Source: Tetradesmus obliquus (taxonomy: Eukaryota; Chlorophyta; Chlorophyceae; Sphaeropleales; Scenedesmaceae). Taken from it: a DNA stretch of 64,000 nucleotides. A program made the translations under genes and the position numbers. The stretch spans positions 3,720,001 through 3,784,000 of the forward strand of contig CP126193.1 of the NCBI GenBank assembly GCA_030272155.1. The letters are read 5' to 3'. The notes below the pieces were generated by a model. The model made no database searches. It saw only the letters and a program-made list of their open reading frames with translations, and was not told where the DNA came from. This document shows, one piece after another, positions 1-11,599 of this stretch; the first letter of the stretch is position 1; each line of letters opens with the position of its first letter.

Positions 1-718
1 CAGCAGTTCATCAGCAGTGAGGCAGGCAAAGAGATGGAGTGGGTGCGCAAGAATGCTGCGCACAGGGGCGTGCAGATCATTCCAGATCTAACAGCGCCGC
101 AGCTGCAGGAGCTGCAGGGGGTGCTGGTGCAGCAGCTGGTGCGGTCACACCTGATTGGGGGCAGATCCTGGGATGTTGGTGAGTGCAGGGTGACGCAGGA
201 GTGTAGAATGCTGTGGATATGCTGAAAATATCACAGTGTGGCGAAGCGCATGCAGGTTCTGGTTTGCACCAAGCTGTTGCATGAGGTGCAGCGGCACACA
301 GCATCGGGAGTTCACCGTAATGGCTGCTCAACTGTACGTGCAACAGTGGCTTGCATGTTGGCAGCGGTCTGCCTGGCTGCTGCTGCTTACGCCATGCCAG
401 CAGCAGCACCAGGCTTGCAGTGGACTCACCAGCTGCGGCAGGCTCTATACTGTACGAGACACAGCTGCACCGCCGTCATGCTGCCCACACAACTCAGGAC
501 TTGGGGTACTCAGACACCTGCTGCTGCCTTGCAGGAGTGTATGTGGCCATCACTCAGCTGGAGCCGCTGATGGCGTATGTGTTCACCGGCAGTGTGCTGC
601 TGCGCTTCTGCAGCAAGCCCTACCAGCGCGACATAACACCAGACACTGACATCAGCACGTGAGCATCTGCTTGGATTGAATCCACCATCAACTGCACGCT
701 GGGCAGCTGTTACAGCTT

Positions 719-750
<32 letters not shown>

Positions 751-2293
751 CACCGGAGCGCTGTTTGCAGATGCAGCGCGCTGACGCCTGCTAGGGAAGG
801 AACTACATCAGCAATTGAACATCACCTGGAGCACCCGCTGCAATGTTGAATAGCACGGCAAGGACATTGCAGCGCCTGCCTCAACTCGGCCTGCAGCCTT
901 TCCGTTGACACCTGCTCTTGACTACGCCATGCTGCTCTTGGCCCCCTCCTGCTGCAGGTACGTCGTCACCGGCCTGGATGACTTCACTCCCGGCCCTCAA
1001 GTAGATGCCATGCAGCCACACTACGATGACGCATATGCAGACACAGCCATGGGCAGCAGCATGAGCCTGGCCGCGCTGCGGGGCCAGCTGGGGTCAGCGG
1101 GTATTAACACAACCAAGTGGTGGCTGGATGTGCAAGGCACAATCGTGCAGGTGCTGCAGGAGGCGGTGCCTAAGATGGAGGCGCATCGCAGCTACTACTA
1201 CCCTGCGGCACGCGCTAACTTCTTCACTATGCTCAGGTTGGTGGGTGGTGTCGGCTGCTGCAGTGGACCGGCTGCCTGGGCCGAGCTTCAGTCTTGTGCA
1301 GTGCTTGCAGGAAATGTGTGCTGTCGCATGTCATGCTGTCGACTGAGTGAACAGCATCTGACACTGCGCACGCGTCTGCATCCCTTGAAAGCCCTTGATA
1401 GACCTGCTGTTGCTGCTGTTCTACTGCAGCTCACCCTGCACTGTGCGCAACTGTGTTTGACTGCAGGTTTGACTTTCTGCTTGGGGAGCAGGGCAACAGC
1501 TACCTGCTGGAAGTCAACCACTCGCCAGGGCTGCACCGGCCTGACATAGACCTCAGCCAGCAGCTGCTGTCACGCAAGCTGGTGCATGACTTGATCAGCC
1601 TGAAAGGCCTAGGGCCTGAGGGGCGCCACAACCAGTTTACAAATCCAACACTGACACCGCTGAAATACCATATGGTGTGTTGTGTTGCCGATGCTGCTGT
1701 TTACTCTGTAGACGCAGCAGCGAATCAGCAGTGAATGCTGATCTGCATGCGCTGGCTAGTCTGCAACATGGAAGCCGCCGTGCTGTGCGACTGCATATGC
1801 GACGCGATGCATGCGCTGACCAAAACTGGCATCACATGCGCCTGGCTAGTACCGGATTCCAAACATCGAATGCATTCCAGTGCCTGGCGTGGGGCATGGG
1901 TTCAGGAGCCCAGCACACACTGTAGCGCTGTCTCTTCTCCATGATGCACTGCTTACTGCACTGCTGCGTGCCTTGCAGGATTCTTTGTGTGTGGGAGAGC
2001 CGGACTGTGGCAGCAACTGCTCAGAAGGCAAGGACTGCCTCAAGCCGCAGTGCAAGCTGTGCAAGAAGTGCAAGTCGCTGTGGCAGGTGGTCGTGCTCAC
2101 CAATGTGCAGGCAGAGCACCAGCACGCACACGCGTTTATGCGGGTGCACCCACCCCACAAGGCACTGGCGCAACACTTGGATGACGCAGGCGTGGACTGG
2201 CAGGCCTACTTTGACAGCGAGCAGCGGCCAGACAGCGCTCTGGTCAAGATGTGGCTGGACAAAAAGTGCGAGCAGGACTTCTGCTGGTGCTGA
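1..2293 (+). CDS. Tubulin-tyrosine-ligase-like (TTL/TTLL) protein, 3' part
   Basis: Five exons can be joined in phase: 1-178, 535-658, 958-1236, 1467-1674 and 1979-2293 (TGA). The 5' end lies outside the window. The segment ITQLEPLMAYVF with RFCSKPY, and then FDFLLGEQGNSYLLEVNHSP, match the TTL ATP-grasp fold. The EVN stretch is the usual nucleotide/metal-binding strand. Family knowledge: TTL/TTLL enzymes ligate Tyr, Glu or Gly to tubulin tails, in algae often for flagellar or cytoskeletal microtubules; the amino acid used cannot be told from this part. The last exon encodes an unusual tail with about ten Cys (CGSNCSEGKDC, CKLCKKCK) and ends FCWC; this is not part of the TTL fold. All four junctions keep phase. 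The product name is fairly safe; substrate is unknown. Confidence 0.82.
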
Positions 2294-5200
2294 CCTGCTT
2301 GTTAAATTTGGGAGGTTTCAGGGCTGCTGCGTTTGTTTGCGGATGTGCTTGATGCTCTACTGCTGCTGCTGCTGCTGCTCGTGCACCAGTGGCAGTGCCT
2401 GGCTGTCCTGGCTCTTGCATGTGCTCTGCTGTGCATGCGGTCTTGCAGTTGGTCATTGATGTTCCACCATACATTTTGGGTGGTCGGACATCTTCAGCAA
2501 TGATCTGCACGCTGTGCAGATAGGCATGCCCGTTGTGAAAAAGGCGGGGCCCGTATTGCTGGGTTCGCTGGGTCTTCCAGCTATGCAGCTCATCTGTATG
2601 TCGGCCCATGTCAGCCCAAACAACTGCTTGGCGTGATCCTGCTGAGCAGCTTGTACAGCTAGACATTTCTTGGTTTACATATGTCTCTGCCATTGTAGAG
2701 GACACCACGTGCTGTGAAATGGTGACAGAAGCACCTTGCATAGCAAATAGAAGCTGATCATAGCTCTGCACCCTTATAGCAGCCTGCAAACCATGGTGCA
2801 AATTTTGAGGAACCACACGTATGCAGTGCTCCCAAAGCAGATGTGATCACCAACAGACAGCCATTCATTGCTGCATGTGTGCGTGTGAACACGGCGTTGT
2901 GGTTTTATGCTGTCTGCCACCATGCACCAGTGGTTATAAACTTTAAACTAAGCAACACTGACTTGCAGCAGCAGCAGCAGCAGCACTGCTGAGCAGCTTC
3001 TGGCACGTGTTGTTTCTTCACCAGGCCCTGCCGCGTGCTCTGTTGTTGACACCTGCTTGCATGCCCGCTGCTGGTGCGCCAGCTGTCATGGCACTGTGAT
3101 GAGCTGCATCCCAGGGCTGCTGTGACCTCGCCTGTGCTTGGCTGTAGGCCTGCACGTCAAGCACAAGGTTGTGTTGTCATGCACATGGTTGTGTCTTACT
3201 TAGCTCAGCAACCCCATCACTAGCATTCAATGAGCCTTCAAGACAAGTTTTTGGCTCCTGATGGGTGTGTGAGCGGCCCCTGTTTGGCAACATCGCATTG
3301 CTGCGCCACAGTGCTGTTGATCCGGGCGCTGCTGGACATGCAATGCCATCTGCAAGCATCAATGTTGTGCTCGTGGAGTGCGCGCATGGCGGAACGCTAT
3401 ATGCTGCTAGTGTTCCAGGATTTGATTGCTGCAACTACGTTTGTTGTGCGCACCGTTGACTCATCTGCCACAGCTGCAGGCCTGCTGTTGAAGCAGCAGT
3501 CCAGCATGCTCAGCCCAGCAATCAGCACAACACCTCCTGCTGATATGGCGCACCCTATGATGACCTGCAACAGAGTCCAACAACGGTTGCCATGATGTGT
3601 TATTTTGCTTCTTGCACAGTGCTTGCAAGTACCTAGCACTGAGGCGGGTTGCTAAGCAAGCTGTGAGCTACGTCCGTTTGTGTTCAAGGCAGGCCATTGC
3701 CTGGCCAGGTCCTGACAGCACTGGTGCGCACCACAAGCTTCATGTGCCCCATGATCCATGTAACAGGCTCCTGTTGACCTGTTGTAACTTCCAGCACGCC
3801 CAGACCTGCAGCATGTTGTGCACAACAATCAAGTTTGCTTGAGCAGCACTGCTGCTGCCTAGGCAGTCACAAGCACGCCGCACACAGAGCTGCTGCGCAA
3901 TCCTAATGGCGGCTCAGCGGTGCTGGCTATGACAACCTTATAGTTCAATGTGTTACCTCTGCTACTGTAGCGGGCAGCTCAAGCCTGGTACTCGCAGCTG
4001 GTGTGGGCGTCTCAACAGAGCAGCAGGTGCTGATGTACACCGTACACGATTGCCTCACCGGTTTGCGCGTGTGCCGTGCCATAGCATAAGCTAAGCAGCG
4101 CTGCTGCTATCAGATATATATGATGCAGTCGTCGGGAAATGTAAGCGTGTACCATCATGCTCGTTCGGCATTCATCGAAGCGAGCCTGCAATCACCGACT
4201 CAGCCGAAGGAGTGTTGCTACTCGAGTGGTAATGGATCGTCAATAATACACCAAAACAACCGTTTAAACTTCCTTTCCCTCTGGAGTTGAAAGTGCGTTA
4301 CACAGCTGTGCACCATGGTCAAAGGTCAGTCAAATGTAACATCTGACAAGGATGTAAAACCCCGATATGATCCAACTTGGCAGGTCGACGACCTCATCCT
4401 GGTATACAGAGCTGGTCAACTCGGGCTCAGTCTGCAACTGCTGTGACCACATTCATAACAACAGCTTGCTCCACATGTGCTGCCTTGGGCAGCTTGGCAA
4501 GCCCCAGGGGGACAACCACCGACACATCAAGTCATCAAGAACACTGGCATGACAACGGCAATTCCAGAGCAAGCGCAAGAAGTTTCACTCTGCACCAGCG
4601 CGTGATCAGGTACCAACCTGAAGGTGACAAAACAGATCCTGGTGCAAAACAAAGCTGGTCGGGCAGATGCTGTGCTTCCAGACGTCAAGCAACAGCATGC
4701 CCAAGCTTTGGATTCACCTTGTGCGGCCAATAGCATGCAGCACCACACACTCAAATGTTTGTGCACACAACGTTGACACAAATACATGGCAGTTGTACAG
4801 CAATGTTGTCCCAATTCACACGGCGTAGAGCAGCTGAAGCACTGCTTGCCTGGACGCAATACATGATTCTACACATTGAGCACACACCAGCTCCAACTTC
4901 ATGATCATCATGCATTATGGTACAGTGTACAGCGTGCTTGGGAGAAACAGCACGACTACAAGTCACCTCAACATGCAGTAGATGACTGCAACGGGTTGAG
5001 CATGGCTTGAGGCCAGCACAACCCCAAGAACTGCAAGCTACACCAGCAGCTGCATCATCGCGCCCTCCGTACACACATCTCACTTCTCCTGCACGTCCCC
5101 TGGCGCATACACATGGATGTGTTAAGCGCTTCGAAATCGAGCGGCATGCCCAGCCTGCCGTGCAGTGCTGCCTAGCACACGCCGCTGCCGGCACACCACC

Positions 5201-5801
5201 AACAGCAGCTGGCTCGGCTGATGCTTTATGCTTACCACGCATCTGCGCGGCGCACCAGCACCAAAACAGCAGCTGTACACCCGTCAGCATACAGCACAAG
5301 CTACTTGAACATCACCCTGATTTACACCCTAGCCGCTGCTCTCACAGCGACAAGCGTCACCAAACACACTCTGCACAACAGCAGCACCAGCAACTGACCG
5401 GATATTGGCATCAAGCTTGATCAAGGCAGCCATACATGGCAGCCACACAAGGCCTGCTGGGGTGGCAAGGCATGAGCTGTGCAGCCCCTGCAGGGGTGCA
5501 GCAGCTGCTATGCCTCTGCTTCACCATGGTGCCCAGCAGCAACAACACATAACATAACACCACAGATAGTGTAAACAAAGACAGCAGCCACACTCCAACA
5601 AGGAACAGGAACTTCACAACGTCGACACCGCTGCACACTCCACGCACACGGCAGGACGCCGTGTGATGCAAAAGACACGGCAAGCAGATGTCATGCACAT
5701 AACCCACACACACCAGCGCCGACCATAGCATCTGCCAGACGCTCGATCGGGTTCTTGTTTGCCCTGACTACCATGCTGCCACAGCGAGCAGGCTGTGTTG
5801 C
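2294..5801. other. 3' UTR / intergenic DNA, no convincing gene
   Basis: No reading frame here shows family similarity or a splice-consistent chain. Two TGTAA motifs (3759-3763 and 3783-3787) could end the upstream TTL transcript, which would give a 3' UTR of about 1.5 kb. A 43-codon ORF at 4315-4446 is listed separately. CAG runs occur near 2970. Confidence 0.5.
4315..4446 (+). CDS. Small ORF of unknown function (doubtful)
   Basis: An ATG in a strong context (caccATGG) opens a 43-residue frame starting MVKGQSNVTSDKDVKPRYDP. The composition is balanced and hydrophilic, unlike the CAG-driven noise around it. Possible donors follow DPTWQ and DLIL, so it could also be a first exon, but I found no matching second exon. 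I do not recognise it. Confidence 0.2.
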   Translation: MVKGQSNVTSDKDVKPRYDPTWQVDDLILVYRAGQLGLSLQLL

Positions 5802-5965
5802 TCACACATCCTTCTGCTCTTTCTCCCTCTGGGGCACAGCAGCATCAGCAGCAGACAGTGAGGAGCTGCCTGGGCTGGCTGCAGGCACCTCACCCGCAGC
5901 AGTGCTGCTGCCATCACCACTTGCCCATGCGCGCGGAGCTGCTTGCACACCAGGACTCGCGGCAT

Positions 5966-5996
<31 letters not shown>

Positions 5997-6821
5997 GATA
6001 GGGCTACTGATGGGTGCAGTTGGGCTGGAGGGAGGGGAGGGCCGCGGGGAGCGCCAGGCATGCCGCTCTGTGTGCGGCCGCTCATGCTTGCCGTACTCCT
6101 TTGACACCATGCGGCCCATTGCTGCTGCTGCTACATCTTCTGGGTCTTGCATGACGTGGCGGAGCCAGCCTACGAGGGACCAGCAGCAGGGGCAGCAGCA
6201 CAGGCGCAGCAGCAGCGATAGCAGCAGTGTACAAAGGTCACCACTCATGTCGATGCTGGTATGCGCAGGTGTTGATTGGCAGAAACATCCAGCTCTGCTC
6301 GAATAGTGTCCAGCAGCGACAGAAGCTGTTGCAATTCACAGTGAATGCGCAGCAACCAGACTATACAAGAGCGCCAGCACTGGGGCCAGGCCCGTTGACT
6401 TTGGTGAAGCGCTGGAAGGTGAGCTTGGGTGCCAATATTTGAACGCTATGTCACATTCAGTGGCCTTGTATGCAACCTATCATGCACCATACCCAAAGCT
6501 GCAGCTCAGGACGATGAAATGCAGTCTGCTACACTGCAGCACAGACACAACAGCAGCAGCAGTGTCTTACCAAGCCCTTCCTGCGCTTGGCTGATTGCCC
6601 CATGCACCCTGCTGCTCAGGGACATAGGGCTGTCTGGGTAGCTGTCCTGGTGCAGCTTGACGCGGCCTATGTTGGCCAAAAACGAGTCTCGCTCCTCATC
6701 CTGGCTCGCTGGCCCCTGGTGGTCAGTGTGCATCCTTGCTCGCAGCTGCCAGGCCTTGAATACGTGCTTCTCGGCTGCAATGCTTGCAGCTCTAGTCACT
6801 GCTGGCGAAGATCGGGGAACG
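5802..6821 (-). CDS. Unidentified multi-exon gene (partial model)
   Basis: Exon 6821-6571 has a good acceptor (ccttgcag) and donor (GTAAGA). It encodes a charged segment with EKHVFKAWQLRARM and RDSFLANIGRVKLH. It leaves phase 1, and an acceptor at 6361-6362 (tgtatag) opens an exon from 6360 in the matching phase, encoding the helical stretch LQQLLSLLDTIRAEL; that frame meets TGA at 6247-6245. Overlapping it, a frame from 6248 to 5802 encodes LRHVMQDPEDV, RMVSKEYGKHERPH, a Pro/Ser-rich part, Q9 and a Ser/Ala-rich tail, and also looks coding. Either the first frame ends at 6245 or an unseen splice joins the two. The 5' end is not found (an alternative start ATG lies at 7090). Family unknown; it is transcribed towards the TTL gene. 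Confidence 0.42.
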
Positions 6822-7626
6822 CTGCAAGGAAAGCCAGGCAGCATTGTTGTTGCTATGTTCCGAGATTCGTTGGTTGCAGCTGGGAGGTGAAAGGAGCGTG
6901 AAAGGCACGCGCATAACTCATAGGTACCCACCCCGTATTTTTCAAGAGTCGACAGCACAAACAGTGTGCATGCGGGCAGCAACCTTGTATTTTGACGCGC
7001 ACTTGCACTGTTGCAGGTCTTTGACACAGTCAGCAATTGACGACGAACGCATAACATGGTAAGGCCGAAAACTTGATAGAGAGCCAGCATGGCGTTGTTC
7101 CAGTGATGTGTGGCAGGCTAACGCTTGCTGGAGCTGGTCGGCAGAACCAGAATGTCAGGGTCCAAAGTTGTTCAATGGTCAATTCACACGCCAGTTGCTG
7201 ACGACCACAACCCCTCAAACACGCAAGAAAACCAACAGTAGAACATGGTATAAAACGCAATCAGATTGGAGTTGTTGTTGGATGTGTCCATGCACGCTGA
7301 GCTGGCACCGCCTGAGCACACTCAGCCCAGCCACTCAGCAGACACTGCATGGCTTCCTGCCAAGCAGCAGCGTGGCAGCCGACACTTGACCATTTGTAAT
7401 CTGCACTGTCCACCACATGCAGCATGTCTGTACCAACAACACATCAACAGCAGTTACAGCAGTCACAGCAGTGCGGGTTGAAGCTCAGCTGTGCCTCATG
7501 CATGCGCAGCAAATTGCACTAGCAGCCCAGTCCAGGCCCGGCTAAGCTTGCCAACATGCAACAGCAACAGCACACAGCATCAACAGTGCAACACAGCAAT
7601 ACGGCGCAGCTGCTTCACGTGATGCA
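6822..7626. other. Region between two minus-strand genes
   Basis: This must hold the 5' part of the gene ending at 5802 and the 3' UTR of the racemase gene, but I could not build a supported first exon here. No RNA gene seen. Confidence 0.4.
7454..7458 (-). terminator. Candidate poly(A) signal TGTAA of the racemase gene
   Basis: TGTAA on the minus strand, 169 nt after the stop codon at 7627. TGTAA is the usual chlorophycean nuclear poly(A) signal. Confidence 0.4.
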
Positions 7627-9393
7627 CTACGGCCACACCGCCCCAGTCTGCAGCACGCTCTGCAGCACAGGCACCGCAATGTTGCCGCCGCAGCACACCA
7701 TCGCCACCTGCTTCCCCCGCAGCTCCCCCGCCTGCGCCAGCTGCCGGAACGCTGCCAGCCCGCAGCCTGCTGCGCCCTCCACCAGCTTGCTGTGGTGCTG
7801 CAGCAAGCTATTTACAGCATCTGCTATCTCCTGCTCGCTGACTGTGAGCCAGGTGTCCACATACTGCTGGCAGGGCTGCAGGGTGATGGCACCCTCCTCA
7901 ATGCCACCTGCATGAATGCAGCATAAAGGGACATTTTGGGCTGCTGGTAGATTCAGACTGTATCTGAATGTGCAGTCGACAACAGTGCGCAAGCTTCCTG
8001 GCTCGTGCTGGAATGATTCGCAGTGGCGCAGCAGCTGCATCTGGTGTTGCAGCGCCATTGATGCACCATGGCCCGTGGATGCACGTGCAGGACAACAGGG
8101 CACTGCAACCTCCTTTGTTTCACCTGCCACTTATGCATCCAATCCCTACACTCGTTCTTGAAGCTCTCCTGCAGGTGCTGCAGCCGCAAATGCACACCCC
8201 TCACCTGCAGTTGCGTCCGACAGCGTCTCCCCAGAAGGCACATCCACAATGCTGCCAGCAGCCACACTCTGCCGCATTACATCACTCGCAGCTGGCTGCG
8301 CGCCCACCACCATACAGCCGGGGTGTGCTGCCTTGAGCACCGCAGCAATGCCAGCAATGAGGCCCCCGCCCCCCACTGGCACAATGCAGACATCTAGTTT
8401 GCCTTGTGGTAACTGGGTGAGCATCTCCACAGCAATGCTGCCCTGGCCTGGCAGACGGCAGCAGCAGCGGCAGCAGCAGCAGCACACGGGAGGCATCAGG
8501 ATGTGTACAACATGCATGACTATCGCTAGCACTGAGCAGCTGCTGCGTCGGTGGGATGTGCGGCTGCTTGCTGGTGTGTTGTGCTACTGGAACCAAAGCA
8601 CCATACAGCACACGCAGGCATATGATAGAGCTGCAGCTGCACCGCAGCCGCAATGCGGTCCATGCTGGTGCGGCAGCAAGCACAGATCCTGACACGCCAT
8701 GCGTGAATAAGCATGAGCAGCCGCCCCACCCACACGCCGCACCTACTGTGTGAGTGCGCATAAACTTCAACACGTGCTTGTACCCTGCCCACACACCACA
8801 CACAGTTCACTGCCGTGTCTGCCGCACCTGCCATGATGTGCCAGTCATTGTAGGGGCTGATGTAGGTGCTGCCCTGCTGCTGCGCAACACTGCGCGCCTG
8901 GCGCTCAGCGTCCACGCAGTCCTGCCCAAACTGCACCACGTTGCCGCCCTCCGCCCGCAGCTTGGCCACCTGGCAGGCAGCCGCAGCAGCAGCAGCAGTG
9001 ACAGGTCTTCAGCCTGCAGGTTGCGCTGAGCTGCATACGGCAATTTTGTGAAGCTGCTGCAGCGCCAACCATGACCAAGTGGCAACTACGAAGGATGCAG
9101 AAATTGCACACGCATGCAAGTCAGCAAGCAAACAACACACAGCAGCATAATTGCCTGAGTACCTCCCAAGTGCCCGACAGCTCTCGATACAAGTGTCAGC
9201 TTGCAGCTGATGTGTCATGATGAACAGGTACCTTTGCGGGGCTCGCTGTTGTTGGCAGGTAGATGGTGCTGTGTGCCTGGCTGGCTGCTGCGCTCCTGCT
9301 GCAGGCATACACAAACGCCAGGGCATGGTTGCCTGTGCTGCAGGTCACCAGGCCTTGCCGTATCTGCTCATCTGGCATGGATAGGATCTGCAG

Positions 9394-9425
<32 letters not shown>

Positions 9426-10452
9426 TGTCATGCCACTCATGAGGCTGGCCCGCCTCCTTGCACTAAGCTTTCTGTGTGAAAAGGTGTACGCATGCATGCT
9501 AGCTTAATGTTGTCTGCTACATGGGCGGGAGATGCTGGTTTGACACAGTTGTCGCTTTTGAAGCCAGGGTGCAAGTCAACTGGATGGTAGGGCAAGTCCG
9601 CCAAAAGGCGCTTGCAGGAGCATGCTGCTGTGGCTGCAGGGACGCCGCACCTTGTTCAGAGCGCCTCTGACCTTCACTCATCGAGTAGAACAAATTGCAA
9701 CCAACAAGCAGCAAGTAACGCGGCAGCAGGATCTCAGCCAGGTGATCAGATTGGCGGTCAGGTTGCTCAACCTGCCCAGTGACTCACACATCCTGCAGAT
9801 ACTGTCAATAACATTATATCAGGTTTGACTGGCAAGTGCGCCTACATGGCAGCAGTGCTTGGCAGCAGGGTTGTGCGGTATGTGCATGTGTTGTCCATCC
9901 GCTGGCGCTGGCGCAAATGGAGGCACCAGCTCATTAGCTTGCCATGCATCAGGCCTGCTGCGTCTGGCCTGCTGGCGCCACCCACCTTGAAGGAGTTGGT
10001 GTGCTGCTCAGACTCTAGTTTCAAAAAGGCAGAGCAGCCGCCCACGCTGCTCAGCCAGTGGCTGTGCATGAGGTTGGTGCGCAGCACATGCCCCTGTATG
10101 CGAGCGTGTGCCTCCACTGCTGCTGCTGCCAGCTCATTTGTGTGCGGCAGCTGCACAGCCTGCTGCAGGGTATTGCAGGTGGCAGTGTGGTCAACACAGA
10201 TGAGTCGCTGCATTATGGTGAAGGGCAGCAAGGTGGATCCTACATTCGCATGCTCGCGAATTGACAAGCAGCAGTGACAGCAACAGCAGCAGCAGTAGTA
10301 CCAGCAGCACACGCCGAGGTTCCCACCTGCATGTTGACAGCCCTTGTTACTCGAGACAGCTTGGAAAAGCCCTGAAATCTGCGGCAAAGTTGTCGTATGC
10401 TATGCTTGTCTCCTGTCGTGCGCTGGATACGATCGGCAGCACTTCGTGGCAT
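7627..10452 (-). CDS. Serine racemase / threonine dehydratase family (PLP fold type II)
   Basis: Seven exons join in phase: 10452-10327, 10162-9986, 9671-9651, 9387-9232, 8969-8828, 8447-8205 and 7907-7627, giving 381 residues. Residues 1-42 are Arg/Ser-rich and look like an organelle transit peptide. Exon 2 has LKLESEQHTNSFK, with Lys the PLP Schiff-base residue; the 21-nt exon 3 adds VRGALNK. Then come TCSTGNHALAF, the PLP phosphate loop PVGGGGLIAG, and CCGGN near the end. The family racemises or dehydrates Ser/Thr (to pyruvate or 2-oxobutyrate). In human serine racemase the loop reads SSGNH and its second Ser is the proton donor for racemisation; here it is Thr (STGNH), as in some ammonia-lyases, so dehydration may dominate. 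The start chosen is the first in-frame ATG. It lies 165 bp downstream of the INO80B stop on the same strand. Confidence 0.88.
9651..9671 (-). other. 21-nt microexon of the racemase gene
   Basis: Flanked by AG (9673-9672) and GT (9650-9649), phase 0 on both sides. It encodes VRGALNK and completes the invariant SFKxRGA motif left unfinished by exon 2, which ends exactly at SFK. Confidence 0.85.
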
Positions 10453-10617
10453 GTCGAGCGTTGCTGTCGCCGACCTTCGTTCACTTGAAGCCTGATGCAA
10501 GCATGCACGACCACTGGTACAGGACGCCTCGAAGAGACATCGATTCGCAAGCGGCCTCGTAGCTATAGCCAGAAGGGCAGAAGTGCAAAACCCTAGTCAA
10601 CAATCGTGTTATGTGTG

Positions 10618-10932
10618 TTACCCTGGCCCTCCACTGGGCACTAACCGCACTACTACGCCTTTCAAGCACCCAGCATCATCCTGGCTGCGCCGCAGCGACT
10701 TGACTACGGCCTGCCAGCCCTGCAGCATGCTGCCAATGCTACCTGCTGCTGCTGCTGCCGCACCAGCACCCAGCTCATGAGGCATGGCGTGCTGCTGCTG
10801 CTGCTGCTGCTGCTGACTGCACTGTTGCTGCAGCATGGCTGGATCGTAGCCTGCTGCCAGCAGTGAATCCAGCACCTGCTGCTGCTGCAGCTGCCCAACA
10901 GCCCATCCATGGCTGTCCACACAGCACAGCAA

Positions 10933-10972
<40 letters not shown>

Positions 10973-11558
10973 AGCGTCAGAGTGCACCCGAGTTTGAAGC
11001 TGCTGCTGCTGGTGTGCGGTATGCGCCACTGCTGCGCATCAGCGGGTGGCTGCAGTGGCAGCTCTGCAGCAGACAGACAGCAACACACAGCAAAGTGCAG
11101 TTCAACAGTGGAAGAATACATACTTCAGCATCTAGCCCCACAGAACGCAACCTGATGTGGCACCAGGGCATCTGCACTTTTGCTTCAGCCAAGGCAGACC
11201 GCAGGGCATACGATGCACCTGCAGATGCATCGTCGTCCGCATCAAGGTCACATGTAGCAGGGACCACATGCGCCGGCAACCACAGCATTCTCATTGTGGC
11301 GCTCAACCCCACAACACAAGCAGCAAAGCGCACAGTACCCAAGCACCAAAACACCCAGGGGAAATCAACCCTGCCTTGCGCGTTTGTTGCCACATCCACA
11401 GCCGGCTGGCGACTCACCCACTGCATCAGGCGGGTAGCTGCCTGGTGCCGCCACAGCCATGGGGTAGGACAGCGGGTGCGCGTTGGTGTGCCACGCGATG
11501 CTGCAGCCGTCACCAGTGTAGCGCAGCTTGACCCAGCCGGGCTGGATGAGCGACTCCT

Positions 11559-11599
<41 letters not shown>

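Noticed and set aside
4751-5420. Long frames on both strands
   Set aside because: Cys/Trp/His-rich noise typical of CAG-rich DNA; no homology or splice logic.
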